Assembly: GCA_001839685.1 (NCBI GenBank)
Contig: MLAK01001060.1
Location: forward strand, 88,503-152,502
Direction: 5' to 3'
From: Tritrichomonas foetus
Lineage: Eukaryota > Parabasalia > Tritrichomonadida > Tritrichomonadidae
Length of the DNA stretch: 64,000 nt
Position numbers and translations under genes: made by a program. Below the pieces are notes generated by a model. It was not told the DNA's origin. It did no database searches and was given only the letters and a program-made list of their open reading frames with translations. This document shows, in pieces, positions 49,796-58,894 of this stretch (position 1 is its first letter; every line of letters begins with the position of its first letter).

Positions 49796-50509
49796 TCAAG
49801 AATCACTTGAATAAAATGATGAAAATGACTCCGAATTTTCACTGGAAAATGAATGACAATTTGTGGAAAAGTTTTCATTATATTGAAAATCACCATCAAT
49901 GGTAGTATTTTGACCAGGATGGATCACCTCATGATGTGGAGAATAATTTTCAATATCGAAATAATTAATATTGAGACGATTTGCTATATTTTTTCCTAAT
50001 TTTCGCATAATTGGAATGCTTTTTCCATAGTACGTTATTTGTACCTCCTCTATTTCTATTCCATCAAGCACTAAATAATAGTGAGGTTTTTCAGCTTCTT
50101 CCTTTTTCTTTAATCTGATGTAAATATCAGAAATTGGCCCGTTGACGATACAAACGTTACCTTTATAAAATTGGTAACGTTTTCCATATTCTATGACATA
50201 TGTCCGAACCGGGTAGTAGTTAATAGTCTCAAACAAAAATATGATCACAAGTGCTCCAAGAATGAAGGTGTAGTTATTAAACCAAGACTCCAAAAACCCA
50301 ACCAGCAGGAAAGTGATCAGAAAGATTAAGAACAGAATAAACATTGCTAGCGACAATTTATGTCGCGTTTGAAAAAAAAGGTTGCCATTTGGGTCTTTAT
50401 AAAATGGGTAAGTCGGGGTATCCTTTTGGTTTAATTCGAGATAGTACTCGGCCTTAGTAATTTTTTTCCCCCTTTTGTAACTAGAAGCCCGACTTGATGA
50501 TGATTTCAT
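49796..50509 (-). CDS. two-pass membrane protein, TMEM249-like
   Basis: 237 residues. A basic, Ser-rich N-terminus is followed by TYPFYKDPNGNLFFQTRHKL. Two transmembrane helices (AMFILFLIFLITFLLVGF and FILGALVIIFLFETINYY, ~55-98) follow. A cytosolic domain contains RTYVIEYGKRYQFYKGNVCI, HYYLVLDGIEIEEVQITYYG and RKLGKNIANRLNINYFDIEN, ending in a Ser-rich tail. The GxxxAxxLNxNYFD block and the hairpin topology recall TMEM249, an auxiliary subunit of the CatSper flagellar calcium channel. I recall this family rather than having searched it, so the assignment is tentative; the membrane topology is firm. Confidence 0.6.
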   Translation of the reverse strand: MKSSSSRASSYKRGKKITKAEYYLELNQKDTPTYPFYKDPNGNLFFQTRHKLSLAMFILFLIFLITFLLVGFLESWFNNYTFILGALVIIFLFETINYYPVRTYVIEYGKRYQFYKGNVCIVNGPISDIYIRLKKKEEAEKPHYYLVLDGIEIEEVQITYYGKSIPIMRKLGKNIANRLNINYFDIENYSPHHEVIHPGQNTTIDGDFQYNENFSTNCHSFSSENSESFSSFYSSDS

Positions 50510-50890
50510 GATTTTTTATGTCACATGTCGTAACTCTTTTCAGTCAAAAATAAAAAAAAGTTGAATAAAAAAATTCGTATTTAATTATCCTGAGCTACAC
50601 CAGGTGCTGTCAATATATTGACCATCAAGCATTAAGCCTAACGAATAACCATTCAGAAATTGATCGATGAATATTTTCGATCATCAGAATCAAAGGATAA
50701 TTCACATTCTATCAATTTACAAATGACTTATAATTATGTAATGCAAAGATTATTTGACCTTAATTGATCAAAATAAAGCACTTTTGTGGGATTTTCAAAA
50801 ATGTGCCTTCATCAAACTTTTTTTGGGTGGAAAGTTGTCCAACGCTCCAAATCCAATTCGTTGAGATATAATCACTAATAATTTTCACAT
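50510..50890. other. intergenic, AT-rich
   Basis: 5' flank of the membrane-protein gene, with an AAAAAAAGTTGAA element at ~50552. Nothing else is recognised. Confidence 0.4.
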
Positions 50891-51334
50891 TCAAGAAGCA
50901 TCTTCGAGATGTGATGCATATGCGCATGCTTCAAAAGCTCTCAGCTGTCTAACCGCTAACTCTACGTCATAAACTGATCTGAATGGGTGAAGAACGAGTG
51001 GCTCATTTTTCGATTGATGTTTGGATGAATAATTTTTGGACGGCTGGGCCTGCAATTGCATTTTTGTTTGAAGAGAGGGCTGCTGTGGAATTGGTGATAC
51101 CTGTGGGGCTGAAACTGGTGATGTTTGAATTGGTGAAATGCATCCATTTAATTCTCGGTTGAGTCTTGCTTCCAAAGTTCCATCAAATAAATTAAAATTG
51201 ATTGGCTCTAAATCGAATGATCCAATTTCAGTGTAATTAATGGAATTCATCGACGATTGATCAGCGACAGGCTGCGGCGAAGAAATTCGAGAAAAAGAAA
51301 TAGAATCAGCGTTGAATTCAATTGGATCATTCAT
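50891..51334 (-). CDS. small Ser/Pro/Gln-rich protein with C-terminal PFxSxxDxExxV motif
   Basis: 147 residues. The N-terminal two thirds are disordered (ISRISSPQPVADQSS; repeated SPxxxxxxSP in ISPIQTSPVSAPQVSPIPQQ; Gln-rich). The C-terminal 40 residues carry LHPFRSVYDVELAVRQLRAF, which matches RPFASILDTEMTVQSIRQF in the protein at 3710-4072 at most positions (L, PF, S, D, E, V, R, F identical). Both genes lie on the minus strand 47 kb apart. Function is unknown. Multiple SP sites suggest control by proline-directed kinases such as GSK3 or CDK, but this is inference. Confidence 0.7.
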   Translation of the reverse strand: MNDPIEFNADSISFSRISSPQPVADQSSMNSINYTEIGSFDLEPINFNLFDGTLEARLNRELNGCISPIQTSPVSAPQVSPIPQQPSLQTKMQLQAQPSKNYSSKHQSKNEPLVLHPFRSVYDVELAVRQLRAFEACAYASHLEDAS

Positions 51335-51684
51335 TCTTCAGTTGTTGATGCAGCTTGGAAGCAAAGTGAAGTGATTCGAAATTGAATTTTTGCGCGGGAA
51401 TTTTTTCCGCGGTAAAGAAAACTTTTTCAATTATGTGAACAAAAACGTTAATTTTTCATTTGGAAATATCTGATTCAATAATAAGCTACAATCATTTTTT
51501 ATTTGATATATATGAATTTTTACTGAAGTTAAGTATTATTTTTTCGATAGAAAACTGACAATCATCGTCACAAGAAAAATGAAAACACAGCTGGAAATTA
51601 AATCCAAAAAAAAAAACGTTATTTGGTGAATTCTTAACCAATAAATTGGTTAACCAAAATTATTTAACGTAAGTGTAAAATTTT
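51335..51684. other. divergent promoter region
   Basis: Spacer between the small protein and the coiled-coil gene. It contains AACTTTTTC at 51420-51428 and a 20-bp palindrome at 51634-51653 (separate entry). Confidence 0.5.
51634..51653. promoter_or_regulatory. 20-bp dyad-symmetric site upstream of the coiled-coil gene
   Basis: TTAACCAATAAATTGGTTAA is a perfect inverted repeat with 9-bp arms around AA, centred 42 bp before the ATG at 51685. It could be a site for a dimeric regulator; no factor can be named. Confidence 0.4.
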
Positions 51685-54234
51685 ATGAATAAGAGCTCTC
51701 CAAGGGTAAAGGACAAACCTGTTCTTTCACCCAAAAGGCCACCGATGATTCAAATTAATCATCGTGCTGTTATGAGAGCTCAAACATCGGTGCGCTCACC
51801 AAAACAAAAAATCAGATCGTATCATCCAACCCCGAATCGAACTGTTCCGACTTCGCCGCCAATTCCGTCATACCTTCCAAAAAATACGAAAAAGGAGCCG
51901 CTTAAACCAATGAAATCAGAATCCCTTTTAAATAACCAAGATTTGATTAATCTTCGAGAAAAATTATATTCAAAATGCGAATTATCAGAAATACCAACAG
52001 ATAAATTGAATGCCTTACTTGGCCATTTGAGGGAATATTCGTCATATTGTGGATTAACAAGAAAATATCCAGAAGCCAAACAAGCTGATCAGCTTTATGA
52101 TAAAGTTCATAGTGAAGTTGCTCTTCGTTCTTTGGTTCCATGTGACTTGACAGAAGAGGTTGATTCTTTTGAAAATAAAAAAGAAGAAGAACTTGATCGA
52201 CTTACACAAGAAATTATTGAATTTGATAATGAAACAAATTTAAAAAGAGAACAGCTTAAACAGAAACAAGAAAATGATTACAAAGAATTTGAAAGAACAT
52301 GGAAAGAAGATATGCCTAAAAAATATAGGAAAATTTCACCACAGCTTTTAAGTTTAATGACAATTGAGAAAAAATGTGCTCGTGTTGGAGAATTTGATAA
52401 AGCAGAAATCATCAAAAAAGAAGTCGATCAAAGAATGCAAATTGAAATGGATCAAGCTCAATCGCAATTAAATTTTGATTATCACGACGCTAAAGAAAAA
52501 TTCCTTGAAAATCAAACAAAAGAAAAAGAATCATTTGAAGAAGTTCGAAATCATTGGAAATCAGTTATGGTTGCTAGACATAAAGAAGAATTAACTCCTA
52601 TTGCTAATCGTCAAAATGTTATTCAAATTCGTCAAACAAAACAATTCAAAATTGAGCCGGTTATTTCGCATTCAACAACAACTGGAAGTGTTTCGAAAGT
52701 GATTAATGAAATTGGAATGGATTATGAAGCCCTTCTTCCACCATTAATTGAGCCAAATGATGAAAAAATGATTGAACGTGAAAAACAAGAAAGATTACAA
52801 AAATTAGAAAAAGCCAAAAAATTGAAAGAAAGAATGAAAGCTAAAAATGAAGAAAGAATAAAAAAGATTCAAGATTTAGTCTTGAAAACTTGTGAAGATC
52901 AAAATCAAAAGTCAGTTTTTACTACACAAAATATTAGCAGCAAATTACTTGAAAGTGATGAATCTGATGTTGAGGATCTTGACAAATTAACCAATAATGA
53001 AAAACCATCAGCAAACGAAAAATCGCCAAAAAACATCAAATCATCAACAAATGAGAAATCGCCAACAAATGAAAAAAATACCCCACAAGAACAAAACTCA
53101 AGTCGAAAAGGGTCAGGTAGGAAAAAATTACCAAAACCAAGATTATTGGAGCGATTTAAATATTTACAATATCCAGTTGAATCTCAACAAACACCACCTG
53201 AAAAATCACCACAAGAAAATAACAAAAAAATTGTTAAACCAAAGACAAAATTGAATCAAGAAACCTTAGACCCTCAACGACCTATCGAAAATGAATCAAA
53301 AGATACCCAAAGACTTACAACACCATTAAAAACATCACAAACAAAGAAGAAACAAATTCACAAAGTGTCACCATCATCAAAATCAAACAGCAAACCTGTT
53401 AAAAGTGATCATAAAATTGATAATTTACTGAATGAAAAGTTTGATATTTTAGCATCACCTGAAAAAACTTCAGAAAGTCAAAATAGTATTGCATTAAATA
53501 CATTAGAAGAAAAAACAGAAATATCTGACGATAAAACTGACGCAATAAAAAATAAAGCAGATACATCATATAGTAAAACAGATTCTAAAGAAGCACAGGG
53601 AAAAGCGCAAGAAAATCAAAATGACAATTCGGTGAGCCAAAATGAAACTGCCAAAGACAAAACACCAGAAGCACCAACAAGTGGTCAAAATTACAACACT
53701 ATCAGCCCCAAACCAAATAACAACTCTCAGGAAACAAAAGAAAATGTAAAAGAAACAAATACTGATGCCAAAATCGAAAAGAAAACTAATGAGAAAGAAA
53801 ATAAACAAATAAAAGTAGAAATCAACAGCGAACAAATAAATGTCGCAAACACAAATTCAGATAACAAATCTCAAGCAAATTCAAAAGACTCGTCGAATGA
53901 AAATTCCACAAAAGCGCCACCCCCGAGAGTCACATTTATGATTCCACCGAAACCAGTTTCGAAAATCCCAGCAGATAATAATGATAGTGATAGCTACTAC
54001 TATAGCGATGAATATGAAGATGATCCATTAGAAAAAGGAATTCCAATGGATGATACAAATATTTTACCACCTCAACCTACAAAAGCTGCGCCATCAACAC
54101 CAACAAAAGCACCTCCCCTAACGCCTACCAAAGAAGAATCATCAAAACCTAAAAATGATACGCCAGCCAAATCTCCTGCTAACAAAAACGATAATGATTA
54201 TTATTCTTCTTCATATTATTATGAATCTGATTGA
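51685..54234 (+). CDS. large coiled-coil and low-complexity protein
   Basis: 849 residues. The N-terminus is basic and Pro-rich (LSPKRPPMIQINHRAVM). Residues ~80-330 are helical and coiled-coil (LINLREKLYSKCELSEIPTD, EVDSFENKKEEELDRLTQEI, YKEFERTWKEDMPKKYRKI) and look like a conserved domain. The rest is low-complexity Lys/Asn/Ser/Glu with near repeats (NEKSPTNEK, PTKAPPLTPTKEE) and acidic Tyr/Ser clusters (SDSYYYSDEYEDD; DYYSSSYYYESD at the end). No catalytic motif is present. A cytoskeletal or microtubule-associated role is plausible only from composition. The start is the first ATG. Confidence 0.8.
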   Translation: MNKSSPRVKDKPVLSPKRPPMIQINHRAVMRAQTSVRSPKQKIRSYHPTPNRTVPTSPPIPSYLPKNTKKEPLKPMKSESLLNNQDLINLREKLYSKCELSEIPTDKLNALLGHLREYSSYCGLTRKYPEAKQADQLYDKVHSEVALRSLVPCDLTEEVDSFENKKEEELDRLTQEIIEFDNETNLKREQLKQKQENDYKEFERTWKEDMPKKYRKISPQLLSLMTIEKKCARVGEFDKAEIIKKEVDQRMQIEMDQAQSQLNFDYHDAKEKFLENQTKEKESFEEVRNHWKSVMVARHKEELTPIANRQNVIQIRQTKQFKIEPVISHSTTTGSVSKVINEIGMDYEALLPPLIEPNDEKMIEREKQERLQKLEKAKKLKERMKAKNEERIKKIQDLVLKTCEDQNQKSVFTTQNISSKLLESDESDVEDLDKLTNNEKPSANEKSPKNIKSSTNEKSPTNEKNTPQEQNSSRKGSGRKKLPKPRLLERFKYLQYPVESQQTPPEKSPQENNKKIVKPKTKLNQETLDPQRPIENESKDTQRLTTPLKTSQTKKKQIHKVSPSSKSNSKPVKSDHKIDNLLNEKFDILASPEKTSESQNSIALNTLEEKTEISDDKTDAIKNKADTSYSKTDSKEAQGKAQENQNDNSVSQNETAKDKTPEAPTSGQNYNTISPKPNNNSQETKENVKETNTDAKIEKKTNEKENKQIKVEINSEQINVANTNSDNKSQANSKDSSNENSTKAPPPRVTFMIPPKPVSKIPADNNDSDSYYYSDEYEDDPLEKGIPMDDTNILPPQPTKAAPSTPTKAPPLTPTKEESSKPKNDTPAKSPANKNDNDYYSSSYYYESD

Positions 54235-54921
54235 TGTGTTAATTGTTATTTAATAAATTGTTTTTATGTTATATAATATTACAACATTCGAACATCGTTA
54301 TTATTTCTATTGATATACGATAATATTCTTTTAATTGAATCAATTAGATTTTTGGTGAGTTATTTAGTTCATAAGACACAAGGTATCATGACGTGTGAAT
54401 TAAAATATTAATTCAAAATAACGATGTGCAAGGTGAATCAAGGAAGATTTTGATAATTCATTTTCTTTTCTTGCCATTTCGTTTTTGGAAAAGTGAATTT
54501 GATTTGAATGTCGATTTTTTCCAGTCAATACATCTTTATATTATTTGCTACAAAGCTTCAATACTTTTCGTCGAGTGAAAATATACTATTTCTCATCACC
54601 GGTCAAAATTGTTGTAGCAATAATTTGTAATACATTATCTATATGTAGTTAATTTCAAGCAATAAATCTCTATCAAAGAAAAATATTCTCATTTTATGAT
54701 TATTTATGATAATGATCTCAGAGAATGAACAAATACGTGTTGAAAAAGTTTAATCTAACTAAACACCCACAAGATATAGGAACGTTACTATATCTTTTTG
54801 ATAATAGAAGGAAAAAGTTCACCCATACTTTTCTCTTTTCAGAATTTGGGTCTTATGAATGAATATATATGAAAATTAATTGTTATTTTAGATTCACATT
54901 ATTATATTTGTTTATGTATAA
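54235..54921. other. convergent intergenic region
   Basis: AT-rich, with GAAAAAGTT near 54744 and 54813. No gene, RNA gene or tandem repeat is seen. Confidence 0.45.
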
Positions 54922-55827
54922 TTACAGATCATACGATGAGCATGATTGACTTTCGTCGGTAAATATTTCATTAGGCTTCTTTTCTAACCATCTGATGAAT
55001 TTTCCAAGTAAACTTTTTGTAAATTCACGATGATTGATTTGGTTTAAATTTGACATCCATCCATATAATGTCCAAATTCCATTTACAAAAACAGAAGCAA
55101 GAAGAATATCAATTGTATAGTGATTCCGAATGAAAATAATTGTTAATGTTACAAATACAAGTAATATATAAATCACACATTTGATCATCATTAGTATTTT
55201 TCCTTGAAAAATTTTATTTAATGCATCTGTCAAATATAAAGCTAGCACCCATAAATATATAGTATGTCCAGACATAGTTAAATCGCCACATTGTGGAACA
55301 CTTCCAAGAAATAATCCCAATGCAAATGAATAAATAAATGCTATTTTTGGTATTGAATAGTTGCAACTTATATTTGAATATGGAATCACTGAACATGGAC
55401 AATTTGGGTATCTTGTGCATGCTGGAGGTAGTCCTGTAACTGTGAAAAATATAACTCTTAGATGAAGGCAAACGTTATATGTAAAAACTAGTTTTGGAAC
55501 ACAAATAATATCCCAACGAAATAGTGTGACCAAAATACATGAGACAGTAAGAACAACTGAAAGTGTATCGGCTGGTTGTGTTGACATATATGTTTTTGAA
55601 CCACGAAGATAAGCATATGATGTCCAACTATCAGCAATTATATCAGGAAGTGGAGCAGTTACAGGCATCCTGCTGTAAACAAAAGCATTAAAAAGATTCA
55701 TCAAATAAATTGAACCAACAAACCAAGTGAGGAGAATAATTGAGCGAAATGTACAAAATGATGTTAACAACTTCTTTGGGGTTACATAGCTATCAGTCGC
55801 GATATAATTTTTGATGGTATCAATCAT
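54922..55827 (-). CDS. sphingomyelin-synthase-like sphingolipid head-group transferase
   Basis: 301 residues with about six hydrophobic segments. The catalytic region matches the sphingomyelin synthase (PAP2-related) family: CGDLTMSGHTIYLW with H188, and IRNHYTIDILLAS with H236 and D240, the His-His-Asp triad. An upstream block FFTVTGLPPACTRYPNC also fits. These enzymes move a phospho-head group onto ceramide, giving sphingomyelin, ethanolamine-phosphoceramide or inositol-phosphoceramide. The head group used cannot be read from sequence. The protein is multi-pass and probably sits in the Golgi or plasma membrane. A PAP2 phosphatase and lipin occur in the same window. Confidence 0.85.
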   Translation of the reverse strand: MIDTIKNYIATDSYVTPKKLLTSFCTFRSIILLTWFVGSIYLMNLFNAFVYSRMPVTAPLPDIIADSWTSYAYLRGSKTYMSTQPADTLSVVLTVSCILVTLFRWDIICVPKLVFTYNVCLHLRVIFFTVTGLPPACTRYPNCPCSVIPYSNISCNYSIPKIAFIYSFALGLFLGSVPQCGDLTMSGHTIYLWVLALYLTDALNKIFQGKILMMIKCVIYILLVFVTLTIIFIRNHYTIDILLASVFVNGIWTLYGWMSNLNQINHREFTKSLLGKFIRWLEKKPNEIFTDESQSCSSYDL

Positions 55828-56118
55828 TGAGATTTGAGTGTTCTCTCAAAGACATGTGATTTTGAAAAATAGTATCAGCCAACGATAAATATCTCTTCTT
55901 TGAATTGTGAACTAAACGAAATATGCTATCGTAACAATAATTTCTATCGTGATCGGTTATTTTTTTTTATCCAATCACTTTTTTTCTCAGATTGATGTTA
56001 AGGTTGAATGGAAATCAACTATGAAATGCTATTGATTGTCAATAAGAAAATAATAGTAAAAGATGATGAAAATATAGTTATAAATCTAGGTAACAAGGTT
56101 TAAATCTAGAAATAAAAT

Positions 56119-57372
56119 TCATGTTGTGCTCATGGAATACATTAAAGCTGAAAATGTTTCAAAACATATTCCGTTCACTTGATAGATGTATCTAACTTCA
56201 TTAATAATACTATTCCATCTTTGAATGGAGTTTGCTTTTCCTTTCAATTTGATTAAGTTTCCAAATTCTCGAGCTTGTTGAAGCTGAATTAATCCATCAT
56301 CTCCAGAGAACAGATTAAAAACTTTGTGTGAATAACTCTCTTCTGACTCTACTTCTAATAAAAGAGATTTTCGAAAAGAACAATATCCCTGAAAACTCAA
56401 AAACCCATTTTTTCCAAATATTTTCATCGTGATGAAAACAAAATTTTGTGGAATTAAGCAGTACTCATTCACAAGTTGTCCCAATTGTTTTTCAGTGATG
56501 ACTGAACGTTTGTTAATATTAAATTGTTGAAATTGTGCTTTATATGCTTCCAGTGAAGTAGAGTGAAGAATATCTTCGCTTATAGAAACTTTGTTAATTA
56601 ACTGGAAATCACCAGATTTCCGATTAAACGATGATGGAGATGATATTTTACCTCGGCTCAATTTTTGACGATTTAAATTAGAACTCTTGATATTTGTATC
56701 AATATTTAGATTGAAATCCGAGTTTAAATTTGAAGATTCATTCGAATTCAACTTTGTGCTATTTGAAACGGAATTTGAAATAGGTAATGTTGAATATCTT
56801 GCATCCTGTTTAGAGTTTAAGCTTCTAGAAGGACTTCCATCTTTTATAGGTGTTACTAAAAATGTTTTGAAAAGATTCGCAAATTCTTGTCTTGATAGAC
56901 CATTTTTGGGATTTGCTGGATTTTGTGAATATAACATCTTTTCAGCATCTTCTTTAGTAAAATTTGATCTATTTTTATATAATGATTTCCCAACATTCCT
57001 AAGACAATTTATATCTAAGTATCCCTTTTTCTTTTTATCATAATACGAGAATATTATATTTGGAAGAGATCCTGGATCTTCATCAACTAGAGAACAAGAT
57101 GTATAAAATTGGATAAAAGAACGAAAATCTATACTCGGATTTTTTCCATCAGAAAACACATCAAAAATCAATGTTGAAAAAGGTGATAATGCTGGCATAT
57201 TCTGTGCCATAAATGATAAAAATTCAATTTGATCAAGTGATTTATTGTTATCAGTATCAATTTCATTGAATTTCACTGATAGTTCTACAAGTTTCGCCTT
57301 TTCTATATCGATTCCCTTGGAGTGTGGAATGCTATTATCATGCTTCAGAACAGAATGAAACCATTTTTTCAT
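56119..57372 (-). CDS. EF-hand calcium-binding protein
   Basis: 417 residues. The first EF-hand loop (39-50) is canonical: D39-x-D41-x-N43-x-S45-x-D-x-x-E50 in NEIDTDNNKSLDQIEFLSFM. A second at ~112 (SYYDKKKKGYLDINCLRNVG) has lost acidic ligands. Calcineurin-B-like spacing follows (MPALSPFSTLIFDVFSDGKN; SIDFRSFIQFYTSC). The middle (~185-255) is Asn/Ser-rich and disordered. The C-terminal half has further degenerate EF-hand-like helices. A calcium sensor or adaptor is likely; no enzyme domain is present. It is divergent with the PAP2 gene, with only 103 bp between the two starts. Confidence 0.8.
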   Translation of the reverse strand: MKKWFHSVLKHDNSIPHSKGIDIEKAKLVELSVKFNEIDTDNNKSLDQIEFLSFMAQNMPALSPFSTLIFDVFSDGKNPSIDFRSFIQFYTSCSLVDEDPGSLPNIIFSYYDKKKKGYLDINCLRNVGKSLYKNRSNFTKEDAEKMLYSQNPANPKNGLSRQEFANLFKTFLVTPIKDGSPSRSLNSKQDARYSTLPISNSVSNSTKLNSNESSNLNSDFNLNIDTNIKSSNLNRQKLSRGKISSPSSFNRKSGDFQLINKVSISEDILHSTSLEAYKAQFQQFNINKRSVITEKQLGQLVNEYCLIPQNFVFITMKIFGKNGFLSFQGYCSFRKSLLLEVESEESYSHKVFNLFSGDDGLIQLQQAREFGNLIKLKGKANSIQRWNSIINEVRYIYQVNGICFETFSALMYSMSTT

Positions 57373-57475
57373 GTGTTTTGATTGGGAGATAATTCACCAA
57401 GAGATTTAACCAGCATCACTTAATTCTTTCACCTTTTTGATAAAATACATCATGATGTATTATTTCTATTAATAA

Positions 57476-58285
57476 ATGGCCAGTACATTACACAAATTAT
57501 TTATTGAATATCTGATCCACTCATCATTACAAAAATATCAAATGATCGAAAATGCGAATTATATTTCATGGAAATCGAAAGTTATCAAATTCCTGAAAGA
57601 CATAGATTTATTCAACATGCTCATGGCCATTATTTCTTATATTTTGTGGCAGGTTTCGATGACCACACAGCCGAATCCAATGCATATTCCACCAATGGAC
57701 GCATCAGTGAACTATCCGCTTTCAACATCGAAAGTTTCAAAGACATTTTTAGACAATTTGATATTTTTTGGGTCGATTTCTACAATTTTGATATTATATT
57801 TATTATCGCTTTATTTTCCGAAACACTTCAAAAAATTCTATTTGTTTTCTTCTATTTGGTCACTCATTATGGCAAACTGCTTTTCGCTCGCAATTGCGTC
57901 ATATTTCAAAAGTTATGTTGGATGGCCACGCCCAGACACTTATGCGGTTTGCGGTTATAACACAACATATGAAACATGTAAGTCTTCTAAGAAAGACAAA
58001 CAGTTTCTTTCTTGGCCATCATATCATGCAGCACAAGCCATGGCGGGCGCCACTTACCTATCGTTCTTTATTCAAAAAGTTCTCCCTAAATGTGTACTTT
58101 TTGACATGATTGGCCTTTCAATGATTTTTTCCGCAATTTATGTCGGCGCCACCAGAATTCGTGATTTTAAGCATCACCCAGATGACGTAACAGCTGGAAT
58201 TCTTGTTGGTTTCGTGGTTTCTTTTTTCATGTGGAATGGTGCCAAAAAGAGAATTTTTGTGAAGAAGGAAAAAAAAAAATTATGA
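57476..58285 (+). CDS. PAP2-type lipid phosphate phosphatase
   Basis: 269 residues with about six membrane segments. The three phosphatase motifs are complete: K145-SYVGW-P-R152-P (KSYVGWPRPD), P181-S-Y-H184 (SWPSYHAAQAM), and R227-x5-H233-x3-D237 (TRIRDFKHHPDDVTAG). Such enzymes dephosphorylate phosphatidic acid, lysophosphatidic acid or sphingosine phosphate at membranes. The frame ends KKEKKKL at an A-tract; another frame continues for about 24 codons without a stop to a TAG at 58356-58358 (EKGNVISKDIINNENNELNI), which looks like the real tail after a one-base slip. The ATG lies 103 bp from the divergent EF-hand gene. Confidence 0.92.
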   Translation: MASTLHKLFIEYLIHSSLQKYQMIENANYISWKSKVIKFLKDIDLFNMLMAIISYILWQVSMTTQPNPMHIPPMDASVNYPLSTSKVSKTFLDNLIFFGSISTILILYLLSLYFPKHFKKFYLFSSIWSLIMANCFSLAIASYFKSYVGWPRPDTYAVCGYNTTYETCKSSKKDKQFLSWPSYHAAQAMAGATYLSFFIQKVLPKCVLFDMIGLSMIFSAIYVGATRIRDFKHHPDDVTAGILVGFVVSFFMWNGAKKRIFVKKEKKKL

Positions 58286-58358
58286 AAAAGGAAATGTAAT
58301 TTCGAAAGATATAATAAATAATGAAAACAATGAGCTGAACATCGATGTTGAAACCTAG
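58286..58358 (+). pseudogene. probable out-of-frame C-terminal tail of the PAP2 phosphatase
   Basis: After the A-tract at ~58270-58279 the shifted frame reads NYEKGNVISKDIINNENNEL and ends at TAG 58356-58358. The composition is like a normal cytosolic tail, suggesting a slip in the homopolymer, real or from sequencing. Confidence 0.45.
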
Positions 58359-58894
58359 ACAATATAGGCTATGTTTTTTAGTTTCCATATTTTCATGTTT
58401 TTGCGATCTGTTTAATTACCTTTGTTTTGAAATAAATAGTATTTTATAATTTTCTTTTTTTTAATTTTTTATATTGTGAATTAATTCACCATGACAAAAG
58501 GCCAATTATAATATGTCAGATTCATGAGCATTCCAAATTACTGATTAAATTCGATGGAAATGATAATAATGTTAGCTGGTTTTAATAGGCTGAATATAAT
58601 GGATTAAATATTCATATTTCAACAAATTTCAGATATTTGATGAAGCACTCATTCGACAACAATTTCTATTCATGTATTTTATATAAAATTCACAAGAATT
58701 CAAGCCAATACCTCGAAGTGATTTATTCCAATTACATGGCGCATATTAAATTGAGAATCCTGCTTGGGTGAGAGAATAAACAGCCATTTATCAATTGAAT
58801 AATGCTATTCAAAATCACTTTTTGATATATTTCTCCTTTTTCCTTTTTGACAAATCTAATTTTTTTTTTTGTCAACAATTTGGAAATCGACGTA
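58359..58894. other. intergenic, AT-rich
   Basis: 5' flank of the pseudokinase-Sel1 gene. A TCACTTTTTGATA stretch occurs at about 58814. No gene is seen. Confidence 0.4.
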
